Shown: positions 26,411-34,498 of the stretch, piece by piece | Layout of the letters: each line of letters starts with the position of its first letter | Numbering within the stretch: the stretch's first letter is position 1 | Assembly: GCF_001039275.2 (NCBI RefSeq) | Contig: NZ_CP030117.1 | Location: 800,001 to 864,000, forward strand | Direction: 5' to 3' | DNA length: 64,000 nucleotides | DNA from: Brevibacillus brevis | GTDB taxonomy: Bacteria; Bacillota; Bacilli; Brevibacillales; Brevibacillaceae | Position numbers and translations under genes: made by a program | The notes under the pieces: generated by a model | What the model was told of the DNA's origin: nothing | Databases searched by the model: none | The model's input: only the letters and a program-made list of their open reading frames with translations

Positions 26411-27640
26411 ATGATCATAAATAAAAGAATCGCGATTGTGGCGTTACTCACCTTCACCTTGATCACAGGCTGCGCAAGCCAGGAGGATGCAGCGACGACT
26501 GCTGCCCAACCAGCAGAAACGGTTACCCCTGTACAGGTTGCAGCGGTGGCACCAGGTGTGGTCACATCTGAGTCTGGACTGACTGCGAAATTGGCACCGA
26601 GTGAGGAAGTCCAAATGTCTCCAAAAACCGGTGGGAAAATAACGTCTCTACCCGTAAAGCTGGGTCAGCCCGTAACAAAAGGACAATTATTGTTTACACT
26701 CGATAAGAATGAGCTGTCAAACACCGTAAGAGAACAAGAAGCAGCTCTCCGAGTGGCAAAAGCGAATTTAAACCAAGCAGGCAGCACCTCTGACCAAGGC
26801 TTGGTGGAAGCACAAAATGATTTGACGGAAGCAGAACGAGCGCTTGCTGACGCAAAACTGAATCAACAACGTAATCAGCAGTTGTTTTCGCAGGGAGCGA
26901 TTGCTGCTGAGAAAATGGATGAGGCAAATACAACGCTCACAAAAGCCCAGATTTCCTATGACAATGCAAAGCAGAAGCTGCAAAGCGCGAAACAAAAAAC
27001 GGGTGTGCAAGTATCGGCAGCGAGCGTAACGGAGTCTGAGGTCAGACTGCAAAATGCTCGTGAGCAATTGGCGAATGCAACGGTTGTCTCCCCAATCGAC
27101 GGATTTGTCGCAAGCGTGACCGGAGCAGTAGGGCAGATGGCAGGCCAGCAACCAATCGTGACTGTCGTCAAAACGAATCCACTTGTGGTCAAAGCGAATT
27201 TGTCCGAAGCAGATGTGACGAAAGTAAAGGTAGGAACAGTCGTCAAAGTAAACGTGCAATCTACAGGAAAAACGATTGATGCAAAAGTAACGGCGATTAG
27301 TCCAGTCATGGATTCTCAGCTCAAAGCCTATCCAGTAGAAATCACGATCCCGAATGCTTCCCATGAATTGAAGTCCGATATGGTCGTGAATGTTACCTTC
27401 CCGCAAGATTCAGCAGGAGGGAAGTCACTGGTTATCCCTCGCAAGGCGGTATTTGATCGTGAAGGCAGACAATACGTGTTCAAGCTGGAAGGGGAAACAG
27501 CCAAGCAAGTGGAGGTGTCGACGGGTAACTCGACAAGCGAGTTGATTGAAATAGTATCCGGCCTAGCAAATGGAGATAAAGTCGTGGTAAAAGGACAGAC
27601 GCTGCTTGCAGATGGCGGCAAGGTGAGTATTCAGGAGTAA
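26411..27640 (+). CDS. RND-associated membrane fusion lipoprotein (HlyD/AcrA-like)
   Basis: 409 residues. A lipoprotein signal peptide ends LITG-C21. A split biotinyl/lipoyl-like domain (GGKITSLPVKLGQPVTKGQLLF and ATVVSPIDGFVASVTG) encloses a coiled-coil hairpin (about 105-205, alternating Glu, Gln, Ala, Lys). A beta-barrel domain and a membrane-proximal domain end the protein. The ATG at 26411 has AGAGGAGG upstream, 19 bases after the pump gene. It is anchored outside the membrane and pairs with the RND pump. The gene is closed by a 14-base-stem terminator. Confidence 0.93.
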   Translation: MIINKRIAIVALLTFTLITGCASQEDAATTAAQPAETVTPVQVAAVAPGVVTSESGLTAKLAPSEEVQMSPKTGGKITSLPVKLGQPVTKGQLLFTLDKNELSNTVREQEAALRVAKANLNQAGSTSDQGLVEAQNDLTEAERALADAKLNQQRNQQLFSQGAIAAEKMDEANTTLTKAQISYDNAKQKLQSAKQKTGVQVSAASVTESEVRLQNAREQLANATVVSPIDGFVASVTGAVGQMAGQQPIVTVVKTNPLVVKANLSEADVTKVKVGTVVKVNVQSTGKTIDAKVTAISPVMDSQLKAYPVEITIPNASHELKSDMVVNVTFPQDSAGGKSLVIPRKAVFDREGRQYVFKLEGETAKQVEVSTGNSTSELIEIVSGLANGDKVVVKGQTLLADGGKVSIQE

Positions 27641-27652
27641 GCAGAAATGCAA

Positions 27653-27685
27653 GCAAAAGAGGCGGAGAAGATCCGCCTCTTTTGC
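27653..27685. terminator. Bidirectional terminator
   Basis: A 14-base perfect stem, GCAAAAGAGGCGGA / TCCGCCTCTTTTGC, with a 5-base loop between the fusion protein gene and a convergent acetyltransferase. Confidence 0.9.
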
Positions 27686-27701
27686 TTATCAAATGGAAAA
27701 A

Positions 27702-28277
27702 TTAAAAATCAATGCCCCGAACCTTTGCGTATACCATCGTGTCACGTAACGTACCATCGATGCTGCGCTCGTCTTTTCGAAGGATTCCTTCTAAGATAAA
27801 TCCTGACCGTTCAGCGACGCGGGAGCTTGCTATATTTCGAGAATCACATCGGATGACGATACGGTTTGCTTGCAGCTCACGGATCGCAAAGCTCGTAATA
27901 CCAGCTACTGCCTCGGTAATGTAACCTTGTCCCCTACATGATGTGCGAACCCAATAACCGATCTCAAATTTTCTTGCATCCCAATCAATCTGGTGTAGAC
28001 CGCTACAGCCAATTAGCTGACCAGAGTGTTTATCGAACAGATGGAGGCGGAGATCAGAACGCTCCAAAAATTTCAGTCTTGCTTGACGAACGTTGACCTC
28101 AGACTTTTCTTCTGTGGGAAGACTTTGTGCCCAGGGCATCCACGGACGCAAATCTTCTATACTTTCCGTCAGTGCCAGGTGAACCATTTGACCATCTCCG
28201 GCCAAGGGAGCGCGGATGTGTAGACGACTCGTTTCAAAACTCTCGGGAAAGGAAAGTAAGAGTGGTTCGATGGACAA
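27702..28277 (-). CDS. GNAT family N-acetyltransferase (RimJ/RimL-like)
   Basis: 191 residues from a TTG at 28277 with an AGGAG 8 bases upstream. The frame is open further 5' but the family fold begins here (ETSRLHIRAPLAGD). The acetyl-CoA loop is SCRGQGYITEAV, and ANRIVIRCDSRNIASSRVAERSGFILEG is the typical RimJ tail. It is probably a single-gene unit, divergent from the Fur-regulated binding-protein gene. Confidence 0.9.
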   Translation of the reverse strand: MSIEPLLLSFPESFETSRLHIRAPLAGDGQMVHLALTESIEDLRPWMPWAQSLPTEEKSEVNVRQARLKFLERSDLRLHLFDKHSGQLIGCSGLHQIDWDARKFEIGYWVRTSCRGQGYITEAVAGITSFAIRELQANRIVIRCDSRNIASSRVAERSGFILEGILRKDERSIDGTLRDTMVYAKVRGIDF

Positions 28278-28368
28278 TTTGATCACTCCTGACAAGAAAT
28301 TTATTCCAAATAGTAACACAAAGCATACATGCATGGTAAGGTAAACAGCACCAAAACCACTCGGGCGA

Positions 28369-28417
28369 TTGACAGTAAAAATACTCTTTGTTATAGTTTC
28401 ATCGATAATGATAATCA
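28369..28417 (+). promoter_or_regulatory. Sigma-A promoter with Fur box
   Basis: TTGACA (28369-28374), 17 bases, TATAGT (28392-28397). Immediately downstream CGATAATGATAATCA (28403-28417) matches the Fur consensus TGATAATNATTATCA at all but two positions. Iron-repressed transcription of the following lipoprotein gene is expected. Confidence 0.82.
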
Positions 28418-28475
28418 ATGTCGACAAAGGTATTACTTACATCTATTTTACAAACGTACATAAGGGAGGCTCATC

Positions 28476-29483
28476 ATGCCTACGAACCAAACAGTAAAAG
28501 CTGTCCTTGCTGTCATTTTTGTGTTCTCGCTTTTTTTGACGGCATGCGGTGGAGCCAATACGGCAACGCCAGCACCCGCGACAGCTTCTGCTTCCAAGCT
28601 AGCTGACAAGTCAACAGAAGCCCCTGCTGAGAACAAAATGCGCCGCATCGAAACACCAAAAGGAACGATTCAAATTCCTGACAAGCCACAACGTATTGTG
28701 ACTGACTATTACGCAGGCGAGTTGATTGCAGTAGGCGGAAATGTAGTCGGTGCAGAGACGGAAGCTTTCAAAAGCCCGTTTACCGTGGAACAATTAAAAA
28801 ATGCGCAGGACGTGGGTAGCCCGCTGATCAATGTGGAGAAAACATTAGAACTCGCTCCTGACCTCATTGTCGTCATGTATGACGACAATTATGAAGCCCT
28901 GTCCAAAATCGCTCCAACCGTTTATCTCCCCTTCGGTACGGCGACAAACATTTACGATACAGTCAAATTGTTTGGAGAAGTGGTTGGCGATAAAGAAAAG
29001 GCTGACAGGTTCATCGCAGACTTTGACAAGAAGGCAGCCGAGGGTCGCGAAAAGCTGAAAGGCATCGTGGATGAGAATGCGACTGTCGGTCTCTACGAAC
29101 TGACCAACAAAGGAGATTTGTGGATATTCGGTGACAACGCAGGCCGCGGTGGTCAAACGGTGTACAATGCATTGAAGCTGAAAATGCCACACGCAGACAA
29201 ATCCAAAGAGCAAACCGTACAACTGTCCATGGAAACTTTGCCAGAATATGCGGCAGATTACATGTTCGTGACTTTCTACAATCCGGAAAAAAATAGCGAA
29301 GCCTTGAAAACCTTACAGGCGTCCGCTGTCTGGAATGCGACCTCTGCTGCCAAAAACAATCAGATTTTCTACAACGACTACGATACATTCTATCGCTATG
29401 ACCCAATCGCGATCACAGCACAAATTGATATGATCGTAGATATGCTGATCAAAAGACACGAAGAGAACAAAAGTAAAAAATAG
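28476..29483 (+). CDS. Iron-siderophore ABC transporter, substrate-binding lipoprotein
   Basis: 335 residues. Lipobox LFLTAC with Cys24, a linker of Ala/Pro/Thr, then a type III periplasmic-binding (FhuD/FeuA/BtuF) fold with the entry motif GTIQIPDKPQRIVTDYYAGELIAVGG, ELAPDLIVVMYDD and a C-terminal IDMIVDML helix. There is a Fur box in its promoter and a terminator right after its stop, so it is expressed alone. No permease is adjacent; the fused FecCD permease at 36721 is the nearest. It most resembles Fe-hydroxamate or bacillibactin-type binders; the siderophore is not determined. Confidence 0.92.
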   Translation: MPTNQTVKAVLAVIFVFSLFLTACGGANTATPAPATASASKLADKSTEAPAENKMRRIETPKGTIQIPDKPQRIVTDYYAGELIAVGGNVVGAETEAFKSPFTVEQLKNAQDVGSPLINVEKTLELAPDLIVVMYDDNYEALSKIAPTVYLPFGTATNIYDTVKLFGEVVGDKEKADRFIADFDKKAAEGREKLKGIVDENATVGLYELTNKGDLWIFGDNAGRGGQTVYNALKLKMPHADKSKEQTVQLSMETLPEYAADYMFVTFYNPEKNSEALKTLQASAVWNATSAAKNNQIFYNDYDTFYRYDPIAITAQIDMIVDMLIKRHEENKSKK

Positions 29484-29493
29484 CTTACAACGG

Positions 29494-29518
29494 AAGCCAT
29501 CCCTCGTCGGATGGCTTT
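29494..29518 (+). terminator. Rho-independent terminator
   Basis: AAGCCATCC / GGATGGCTT stem with a 6-base loop, followed by TTC and T-rich sequence, 11 bases after the stop. Confidence 0.88.
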
Positions 29519-29538
29519 TCTTCGTCTCGCGTAATAAA

Positions 29539-29556
29539 CCTTACAAAATGTAAAGG
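29539..29556. promoter_or_regulatory. Candidate regulator site upstream of the BceAB-type genes
   Basis: CCTTACAAAATGTAAAGG is an imperfect inverted repeat. It resembles the TnACA-N4-TGTAA sites of BceR-type regulators, but the spacer is three bases here. It is repeated in part downstream (AACTGTAAGG). No clear promoter was identified beside it. Confidence 0.35.
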
Positions 29557-29659
29557 TAACTGTAAGGAACATCAATAGCTCCTATTCTGGAATTTGGTTA
29601 CAGTTAATAGCGACGGAAACAACGAACGCTAGCCAATAGATAGAATGGAGGAACGTAGC

Positions 29660-30427
29660 ATGAGTACTGCTGTACTAGAAGTAAAAGACGTTCAAAAAAT
29701 ATATGGGACAAAAGGTGAGAGCCAGTCGCATGCCTTAAAAGGCGTATCGCTGACCATAGATAAAGGAGAGTTCGTGGGAATCATGGGGCCATCCGGTTCG
29801 GGTAAAACGACTCTGCTTAACGTGATTTCCACACTGGATCGTCCTACGGAAGGCTTTATTGAAATTGCGGGAACGAACATTACACAGATGAAGCGTAACC
29901 AGCTCGCAGATTTTCGCTCGCAAAAGCTCGGCTTTATCTTTCAAGATTTCAATCTGCTAGAGAATTTGTCCGTGTACGAGAACATTGCATTACCGCTGTC
30001 CCTGCAAGGTGTCCCTTCCAAAGAGATCAGCAACAAAGTAAGTAAAGTGGCACAAACACTCGGGATCGAAGAGATTTTGCCAAAATATCCGGTTCAAATT
30101 TCCGGGGGACAAAAACAACGCGCCGCAGCAGCACGCGCACTTGTGCATGATCCGGCGATTTTGCTGGCGGACGAACCGACAGGCGCCCTCGACTCGAAGA
30201 ATGCGAAAAGCTTGCTGGAAACGATGACAGATTTGAACGAGAACCACCAAGTATCAATCATGATGGTTACACATGATGCTTTTTCAGCGAGTTATTGCAA
30301 ACGTATCTTGTTCATTCAGGACGGCAAGCTGTACACCGAGATTCAACGTACGGGGGATCGTCAGCAATTTTTCAAACAAATTCTGGATGTACTGGCCGAG
30401 CTGGGTGCATCACATGATGTACGCTAG
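29660..30427 (+). CDS. BceA-type ABC transporter ATP-binding protein
   Basis: 255 residues: Walker A GPSGSGKTT, FQDFNLLENLSVYENIALPL as in the MacB/LolD/BceA class, signature ISGGQKQRAAAARA, Walker B ILLADEPTGALDS and the switch His in MMVTHD. The ATG at 29660 has GGAGG upstream. The earlier ATG at 29645 overlaps that site and is not used. Together with the ten-helix permease that follows it forms an antimicrobial-peptide detoxification or sensing transporter. Unlike most such loci, no BceRS-type two-component genes are next to it. Confidence 0.92.
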   Translation: MSTAVLEVKDVQKIYGTKGESQSHALKGVSLTIDKGEFVGIMGPSGSGKTTLLNVISTLDRPTEGFIEIAGTNITQMKRNQLADFRSQKLGFIFQDFNLLENLSVYENIALPLSLQGVPSKEISNKVSKVAQTLGIEEILPKYPVQISGGQKQRAAAARALVHDPAILLADEPTGALDSKNAKSLLETMTDLNENHQVSIMMVTHDAFSASYCKRILFIQDGKLYTEIQRTGDRQQFFKQILDVLAELGASHDVR

Positions 30428-30440
30428 GAGGTAACGTTTC

Positions 30441-32318
30441 ATGCTTTTCAAGCTATCCTTGTCCAGTATGCGGAAGATGATGAAGGACTATCTGGTTCTG
30501 CTCGTGGGTCTGGTCATCTCCATTTCGATTTTTTACATGTTCCAGACGCTGGCCCTCAATTCTGATTACACGAAAAACAACTCGATGATCTCTTCGATTC
30601 AGATCGTTTTCAATGTAGGGGCATTCCTGCTGGCGTTTATCACGATTTTTTATATCTTCTATGCCAACTCATTTCTACTCTCGCTACGGCGCAAAGAGCT
30701 CGGAATGTACATGGTCCTAGGGGCGAAGAAGGGGAAAATCAGTCAGATTTTGTTCCTGGAAACATTGACGATGGGGATCATTTCCCTGGTGATCGGTAGT
30801 CTGGTTGGTATTGCGCTTGCAAGCGGTATTGGCGTTTTGCTCATGAACCTGCTGGAGATTTCCACGGATGGGTACTATCCTTTTTATCTGCCAGCGATTT
30901 GGATGACATGGGGATTCTTCCTCATCCTGTTTATCATCACATCCACGATCAATGCGGCTCGTTTGGCTCGTGCAACTGAGCTCGCTCTCATCCGTGCCGA
31001 GCAACAGAATGACAAAATCAAGTCAAAAGGAATCGGAGCGGTTTTGGTCGCTATCCTTGGCGTTATCCTGTTGGCTCTGGGCTATACATGCCTGCACTTG
31101 ATTATGTACCTGCAAGCACTCGGCTTTATCGTAGGCGCTATTTCATGCACAATCGGGACGTACTTGATATTCATCTCGTTGCTGCCCGTTCTTGTACAGG
31201 CTTTGAAGAAAAATAAAAAGCTGAATGATAGCAAGTTGAACGCATTCACCTTTGCTCAACTGCGCTTTCGGGTGAACAACCTGACCAAAATCCTTGGTAC
31301 AGTAGCCATGCTGATCGGGCTTGGTGTCGGGGCGATGGCAGGGGGCTTGGCCTTCCAGCAAAACGTCAATTTGTTTACCACGGTGTTCCATGTGTATGAC
31401 GTGAATCTGCATGATCCGGTAGAAGCGGATTATCAGGCATTGAAAAAAATGAACGTCATGGAGCAAAATACGTATCGATACAAAGTCGACGATAAGGCGT
31501 ATTACTACTTGAAGGAAGACTTGCTGGCAAATCCGCTGTTGCTTTCCACGAACAGCATTCAAAATTACTCTGCTGACAACAAGCCAAAACTTGTGACAGA
31601 TCCGCTTCCGAAAGAAACGTATATCGTTAGTGCGTCAAAAGAAGACAAAGGTAAATACGATGCCATTCCTGAGGATTGGGACAAAGCGATATTCACCAAC
31701 TTTATCAACTACCAGATGATTGAGGGCAAATCTGTTCTGGTTGTGGATCAGGCGACGTATGAGCAAACCGCTGGAAGTGAACACAAGGTTCTCCTTGCCC
31801 AGGTAGACGACTATTTGAAATACACGCAGGAATTAAAAGCAATGGATGAGCGTCAAAAGCAAATGATTGGGTCTATCACAAATGTGGAAACGAAAGACGT
31901 ATACACATCTTCCAAATACAGCACGTATGCGGGCATGTATATTTTCACAAGCGGGACGATGTTCATGGGCTTCTTCCTCGGAATAGCCTTCCTGGCGATG
32001 ATGGCGAGCTGCCTGATGTTCAAAATCTTGTCCGGTGCTTCCCGTGACAAAGACCGCTACAGCATGCTGCGAAAAATCGGCGTACGTCAATCGTTGCTCG
32101 TAGGTTCGATCTATAAAGAGCTGTTTATGGTATTCATTTTCCCGGCGATAGTCGGTCTGATGCACGTATTGATCGGTATGGAGATGTTCTCGTTCATCCT
32201 CTTGGACCCGTATCTGAACATCTGGATTCCAACGCTGATTTTCGTTGTGATCTATGCGATTTACTATTACATCACGGTTCAGCTTTATCGTGGAATTGTG
32301 TTGCCAAAAGAAGCGTAA
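30441..32318 (+). CDS. BceB-type ABC transporter permease (FtsX family)
   Basis: 625 residues with about ten helices. The FtsX-type block is seen twice (residues about 15-230 and 510-620), and a large extracellular domain (about 310-500) sits between helices 7 and 8, the hallmark of BceB/VraG proteins that bind peptide antibiotics such as bacitracin. LRRKELGMYMVLGAKKGKI and DKDRYSMLRKIGVRQSLL are the coupling segments facing the ATPase. It starts 13 bases after the ATPase gene with AGGAGG. Confidence 0.92.
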   Translation: MLFKLSLSSMRKMMKDYLVLLVGLVISISIFYMFQTLALNSDYTKNNSMISSIQIVFNVGAFLLAFITIFYIFYANSFLLSLRRKELGMYMVLGAKKGKISQILFLETLTMGIISLVIGSLVGIALASGIGVLLMNLLEISTDGYYPFYLPAIWMTWGFFLILFIITSTINAARLARATELALIRAEQQNDKIKSKGIGAVLVAILGVILLALGYTCLHLIMYLQALGFIVGAISCTIGTYLIFISLLPVLVQALKKNKKLNDSKLNAFTFAQLRFRVNNLTKILGTVAMLIGLGVGAMAGGLAFQQNVNLFTTVFHVYDVNLHDPVEADYQALKKMNVMEQNTYRYKVDDKAYYYLKEDLLANPLLLSTNSIQNYSADNKPKLVTDPLPKETYIVSASKEDKGKYDAIPEDWDKAIFTNFINYQMIEGKSVLVVDQATYEQTAGSEHKVLLAQVDDYLKYTQELKAMDERQKQMIGSITNVETKDVYTSSKYSTYAGMYIFTSGTMFMGFFLGIAFLAMMASCLMFKILSGASRDKDRYSMLRKIGVRQSLLVGSIYKELFMVFIFPAIVGLMHVLIGMEMFSFILLDPYLNIWIPTLIFVVIYAIYYYITVQLYRGIVLPKEA

Positions 32319-32327
32319 TTTTAAAGG

Positions 32328-32359
32328 AAAAAATCCTCCTCATTAGAGGGGGATTTTTT
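32328..32359 (+). terminator. Rho-independent terminator
   Basis: AAAAAATCC(TCC) / (GGG)GGATTTTTT stem followed by CTTTTTT, just after the permease stop. Confidence 0.9.
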
Positions 32360-32529
32360 CTTTTTTATGGAGCGCTTCTTCTGTTCTTGGGAACGAACGT
32401 ACCTGCATGGGATAAGCTATATGACCATTGAACTTTAATAAAAATTTTAAGTTTACCCCACTTTATATTTTAGAAGTTTTTTCTAACTTATACCTAGGAA
32501 AGAAATCATAAACGCGAAGGAGAATTGAT

Positions 32530-33153
32530 ATGAAAATAAACCTTAAAAAAACATCAGTACGTTTGACAGCTTTAGGATTGGCTACTGCGATTTCCCTATC
32601 TGGAGCTTTAGTAGTAAGTGCAAATGAAAACCCAACTCAAAAGACTGTAGCTCAAAACCAAGAATTGTATGCAGGAACTTACAAAAAGCTCTCAGCTTCC
32701 GAAGCTCTTGCCGACAAGGCTGTGAAAGCAGCAATGGATAACGTCTATGTACAGTTTCCAGAAACAAAATCTTATGAGATCGTTGCTTATCAAGATGTGG
32801 TTTCAAAAGGTGAGTATGATAAGTATGTTATTAGACTTGAAAAAGATTCAAACAACTTTTTTCACTTTGCAATAGATTCGAAAACGGGGAACCTTAGCTA
32901 TACCATACAATCATTGGATGCTGCTACAGTTCTATCATACCCAAATGTAAAATCCGCGGTAGATAAATTCTATGCCTCACATCCAGAAGCAAAATCCTAC
33001 GTGATTTCAAATGCCAATATTGTAGACAACTTTGTAGGCAAATTTAGCAGATATAACCTTACGTTTACTGGAAAAGATCCCAAACAATCTATCACTATTG
33101 GAATAGATGTGAAAACGGGAGAGATTATACCTACAAAGAAGCAAGAGCTCTAG
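32530..33153 (+). CDS. Secreted protein with two PepSY-like halves
   Basis: 207 residues. A signal peptide (KINLKKTSVRL then a hydrophobic core) ends near VVSA-NE at residue 32. The mature part has two similar halves, each with an AVKAAMDNVYVQFPETKSYEI- or AVDKFYASHPEAKSYVI-like helix and strand, then a strand pair ending FAIDSKTGNLSY or IGIDVKTGEIIP, as in PepSY-type domains. AAGGAG precedes the ATG. Codon use is AT-richer than in the flanking operons. Function is unknown; PepSY proteins often inhibit or chaperone secreted peptidases. Confidence 0.8.
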   Translation: MKINLKKTSVRLTALGLATAISLSGALVVSANENPTQKTVAQNQELYAGTYKKLSASEALADKAVKAAMDNVYVQFPETKSYEIVAYQDVVSKGEYDKYVIRLEKDSNNFFHFAIDSKTGNLSYTIQSLDAATVLSYPNVKSAVDKFYASHPEAKSYVISNANIVDNFVGKFSRYNLTFTGKDPKQSITIGIDVKTGEIIPTKKQEL

Positions 33154-33206
33154 GAAATAGTGTTGTAGACTGAACCTGTTGAAATGCCAAAGTTGTTTTG
33201 GAGTGA

Positions 33207-33248
33207 GGCTATCTAGAAAGTCGGCTTAGACTGACTTTCTAGATAGCC
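33207..33248 (+). terminator. Strong hairpin, probable terminator of the PepSY-like gene
   Basis: Perfect 16-base arms from GGCTATCTAGAAAGTC (33207-33222) to GACTTTCTAGATAGCC (33233-33248), loop 10, followed by CCTTTACGTTTT. A 14-base segment spanning loop and right arm (TTAGACTGACTTTC, 33226-33239) recurs exactly at 33349-33362. Confidence 0.7.
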
Positions 33249-33287
33249 CCTTTACGTTTTATCACGACCATAAGGCTTTGGTTTTTT

Positions 33288-33393
33288 GAACTATCCTGCC
33301 CATAGTGTAATGATCCTGCGAGTCTAAGTGTTCAAAGAAAATAAAGTTTTAGACTGACTTTCGGACATTACGCTAACGGGCAGTGTAGTTCGA
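33288..33393. repeat. MITE-like nested inverted repeat element (repeat copies A and B)
   Basis: About 106 bases. The ends are inverted copies of one 25-base motif: the right end reads CATTACGCTAACGGGCAG then TGTAGTTC, and the left end, read on the minus strand, reads CATTACACTATGGGCAG then GATAGTTC. Inside, AGTCTAA (33321-33327) and TTAGACT (33349-33355) form a second inverted pair. There is no ORF. Related copies lie at 33772, 33837, 34362 and 35488. Confidence 0.6.
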
Positions 33394-33438
33394 AGCTGTC
33401 GGTTGCCGAAAACTTTATTCCATTCCCAACAAAGAAAA

Positions 33439-33462
33439 AACCCAATGCAATTGCATTGGGTT
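33439..33462 (-). terminator. Palindrome with minus-strand T-run, probable terminator
   Basis: Perfect palindrome with 12-base arms, AACCCAATGCAA and its complement. On the minus strand it is followed at once by a run of six T and CTTTG, so it would end a minus-strand transcript coming from about 33590. No protein gene in that direction is intact. Confidence 0.6.
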
Positions 33463-33571
33463 CAAACATTGGTACAACCGCGTTCGCCAAGTAACCGACG
33501 TCCATGCAGCCCCATCTGAACAGCAAACCCGGGTAGACCAACAGAGCTTAGAGGGAGACTAGCTCTGCGAG

Positions 33572-33724
33572 CTAATAGTTTTGACAAATTATATCGCCTT
33601 TCTCCAATAACTTACAGATGATTTGGGATGCCCTGTCTTTCATCATGGAGTGCATGTAACTGTTGTCTTGAGAGTCAATGGGGTATACCTTTCCTGTAAA
33701 ATTAGACCTCAGGGCATTGGATGT
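33572..33724 (-). pseudogene. Decayed ORF fragment, unknown protein
   Basis: An open minus-strand frame of 50 codons has no start at its 5' end (it begins after a TAA at 33727-33725). It reads convincingly as protein: NFTGKVYPIDSQDNSYMHS, then MMKDRASQIICKLLEKGDI and ICQNY before the stop. An internal ATG at 33655 lacks a ribosome binding site. It may be the end of a gene whose 5' part was lost when the neighbouring repeats arrived. No family is recognised. Confidence 0.35.
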
Positions 33725-33771
33725 TTAGCAAAGAGAACTAATATGCATGCTATTTCTATTTTTATCCATAT

Positions 33772-33859
33772 CACGCTAACGGGTTCGATAGTTGCATAAC
33801 AGTAAGAACCAGAGCTGCCTTGTGAGGCAGCTTCTTTCATTAACCAACGGGCAGGAATC
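33772..33859. repeat. Repeat copies C and F flanking a hairpin
   Basis: Copy C (CACGCTAACGGGTTCGATAG, from 33772) and copy F (CATTAACCAACGGGCAGGA, from about 33837) lie on either side of a perfect hairpin AGCTGCCT-TGTG-AGGCAGCT (33813-33832). The layout, core motif plus stem-loop, is like copies D and E. Confidence 0.5.
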
Positions 33860-33920
33860 CTCATTATGGGTATGTCAATTTTCGTCAAGTAAATAATACC
33901 CATGGGAGGAGATGAATGGC

Positions 33921-34388
33921 TTGAAAAAAATGCTAAGCTTGCTTTCTATACTATTCATGTTTTTACAGGTACCTTCACAGACTAATGCTTCCAATCTAGA
34001 GGTGAATATCAAACAGATAAAGGATTTACAAGATGTTTTTATTACGACTTTGGACCCTCATATCTCTAAAGCTATTAGAGAATACTACAAAGTGAAAGGC
34101 ATACCAATGAGAAGTTATGCATTATGGGATGCCAAAATTCTTGAAATACAACGGTTAGAGGAAGGTAGTTTTTCGTTTAAAGTAACTATACAAATCCGAA
34201 CCTATACAGGGACACATAATCCACCAGAAGGTGTAGAGACAATGACGTTCAATATCAGTCCTTTTGGAGTAAAATTACTTGAATTTGTCCATCATGAAGG
34301 GGAACCCCAAGACTTCCTAACTGGGGATAAAATTGGTTCTTGCTTTGCCTGTTCAGTTATTCCACTAACGGGTTCGATAGTTCAATGA
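33921..34388 (+). CDS. Secreted DUF3888-type protein
   Basis: 155 residues from a TTG at 33921 that has GGAGGA 10 bases upstream. The ATG at 33912 is too close to that site. A signal peptide ends near QTNA. The mature part has the DUF3888 pattern found in Bacillales: LQDVFITTLDPHISKAI.. YYKV, YALWDAKILEIQR, then a FKVTIQIRTYTGTHNPP segment, ETMTF and a late His pair (FVHHEG). A CFAC pair lies near the end. The last eight residues and the stop codon (PLTGSIVQ) are encoded by repeat copy D. The function of the family is unknown. Confidence 0.72.
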   Translation: MKKMLSLLSILFMFLQVPSQTNASNLEVNIKQIKDLQDVFITTLDPHISKAIREYYKVKGIPMRSYALWDAKILEIQRLEEGSFSFKVTIQIRTYTGTHNPPEGVETMTFNISPFGVKLLEFVHHEGEPQDFLTGDKIGSCFACSVIPLTGSIVQ

Positions 34389-34405
34389 GTCAGTCTAAAA
34401 CTCTA
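34362..34405 (+). repeat. Repeat copy D, overlapping the end of the DUF3888 gene
   Basis: CCACTAACGGGTTCGATAGT is followed by TCAATGA and then GTCAGTCTAAAACTCTATT. The last segment matches the complement of 33341-33359 next to copy B at 18 of 19 positions, so the similarity extends well beyond the core motif. Confidence 0.55.
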
Positions 34406-34451
34406 TTATTAATGAACATCTGTCCGTTGTTCTAAAAATGGATGCTAACAA

Positions 34452-34486
34452 TACCAGGCCTGATCATGATTATGGCAAGCCTGGTA
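34452..34486. terminator. Hairpin between the convergent DUF3888 and lipoprotein genes
   Basis: TACCAGGC (34452-34459) and GCCTGGTA (34479-34486) form an 8-bp stem with a 19-base loop. It is poorly followed by T on either strand, so termination is only a guess. Confidence 0.4.
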
Positions 34487-34498
34487 CGATGATGACAC

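Larger units (their letters stand above)
33154..33920. other. Gene-poor accessory segment with repeats and hairpins
   Basis: This 767-base stretch holds no intact gene. It contains a 16-bp-stem hairpin (33207-33248), a nested inverted element (33288-33393), a 12-bp-arm palindrome with a T-run on the minus strand (33439-33462), a decayed minus-strand ORF (33572-33724), and two more copies of a short repeat around a hairpin (33772-33859). A TATAAT on the minus strand (about 33592-33587) precedes a stretch with a 7-bp hairpin (33542-33567) that ends at the palindrome, so a small RNA of roughly 150 bases is possible. Confidence 0.6.

Noticed and set aside
33439-33462. Reading the palindrome as an attachment or integration site
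   Set aside because: It is followed by a T-run on the minus strand and there is no integrase nearby, so a terminator is the simpler reading.
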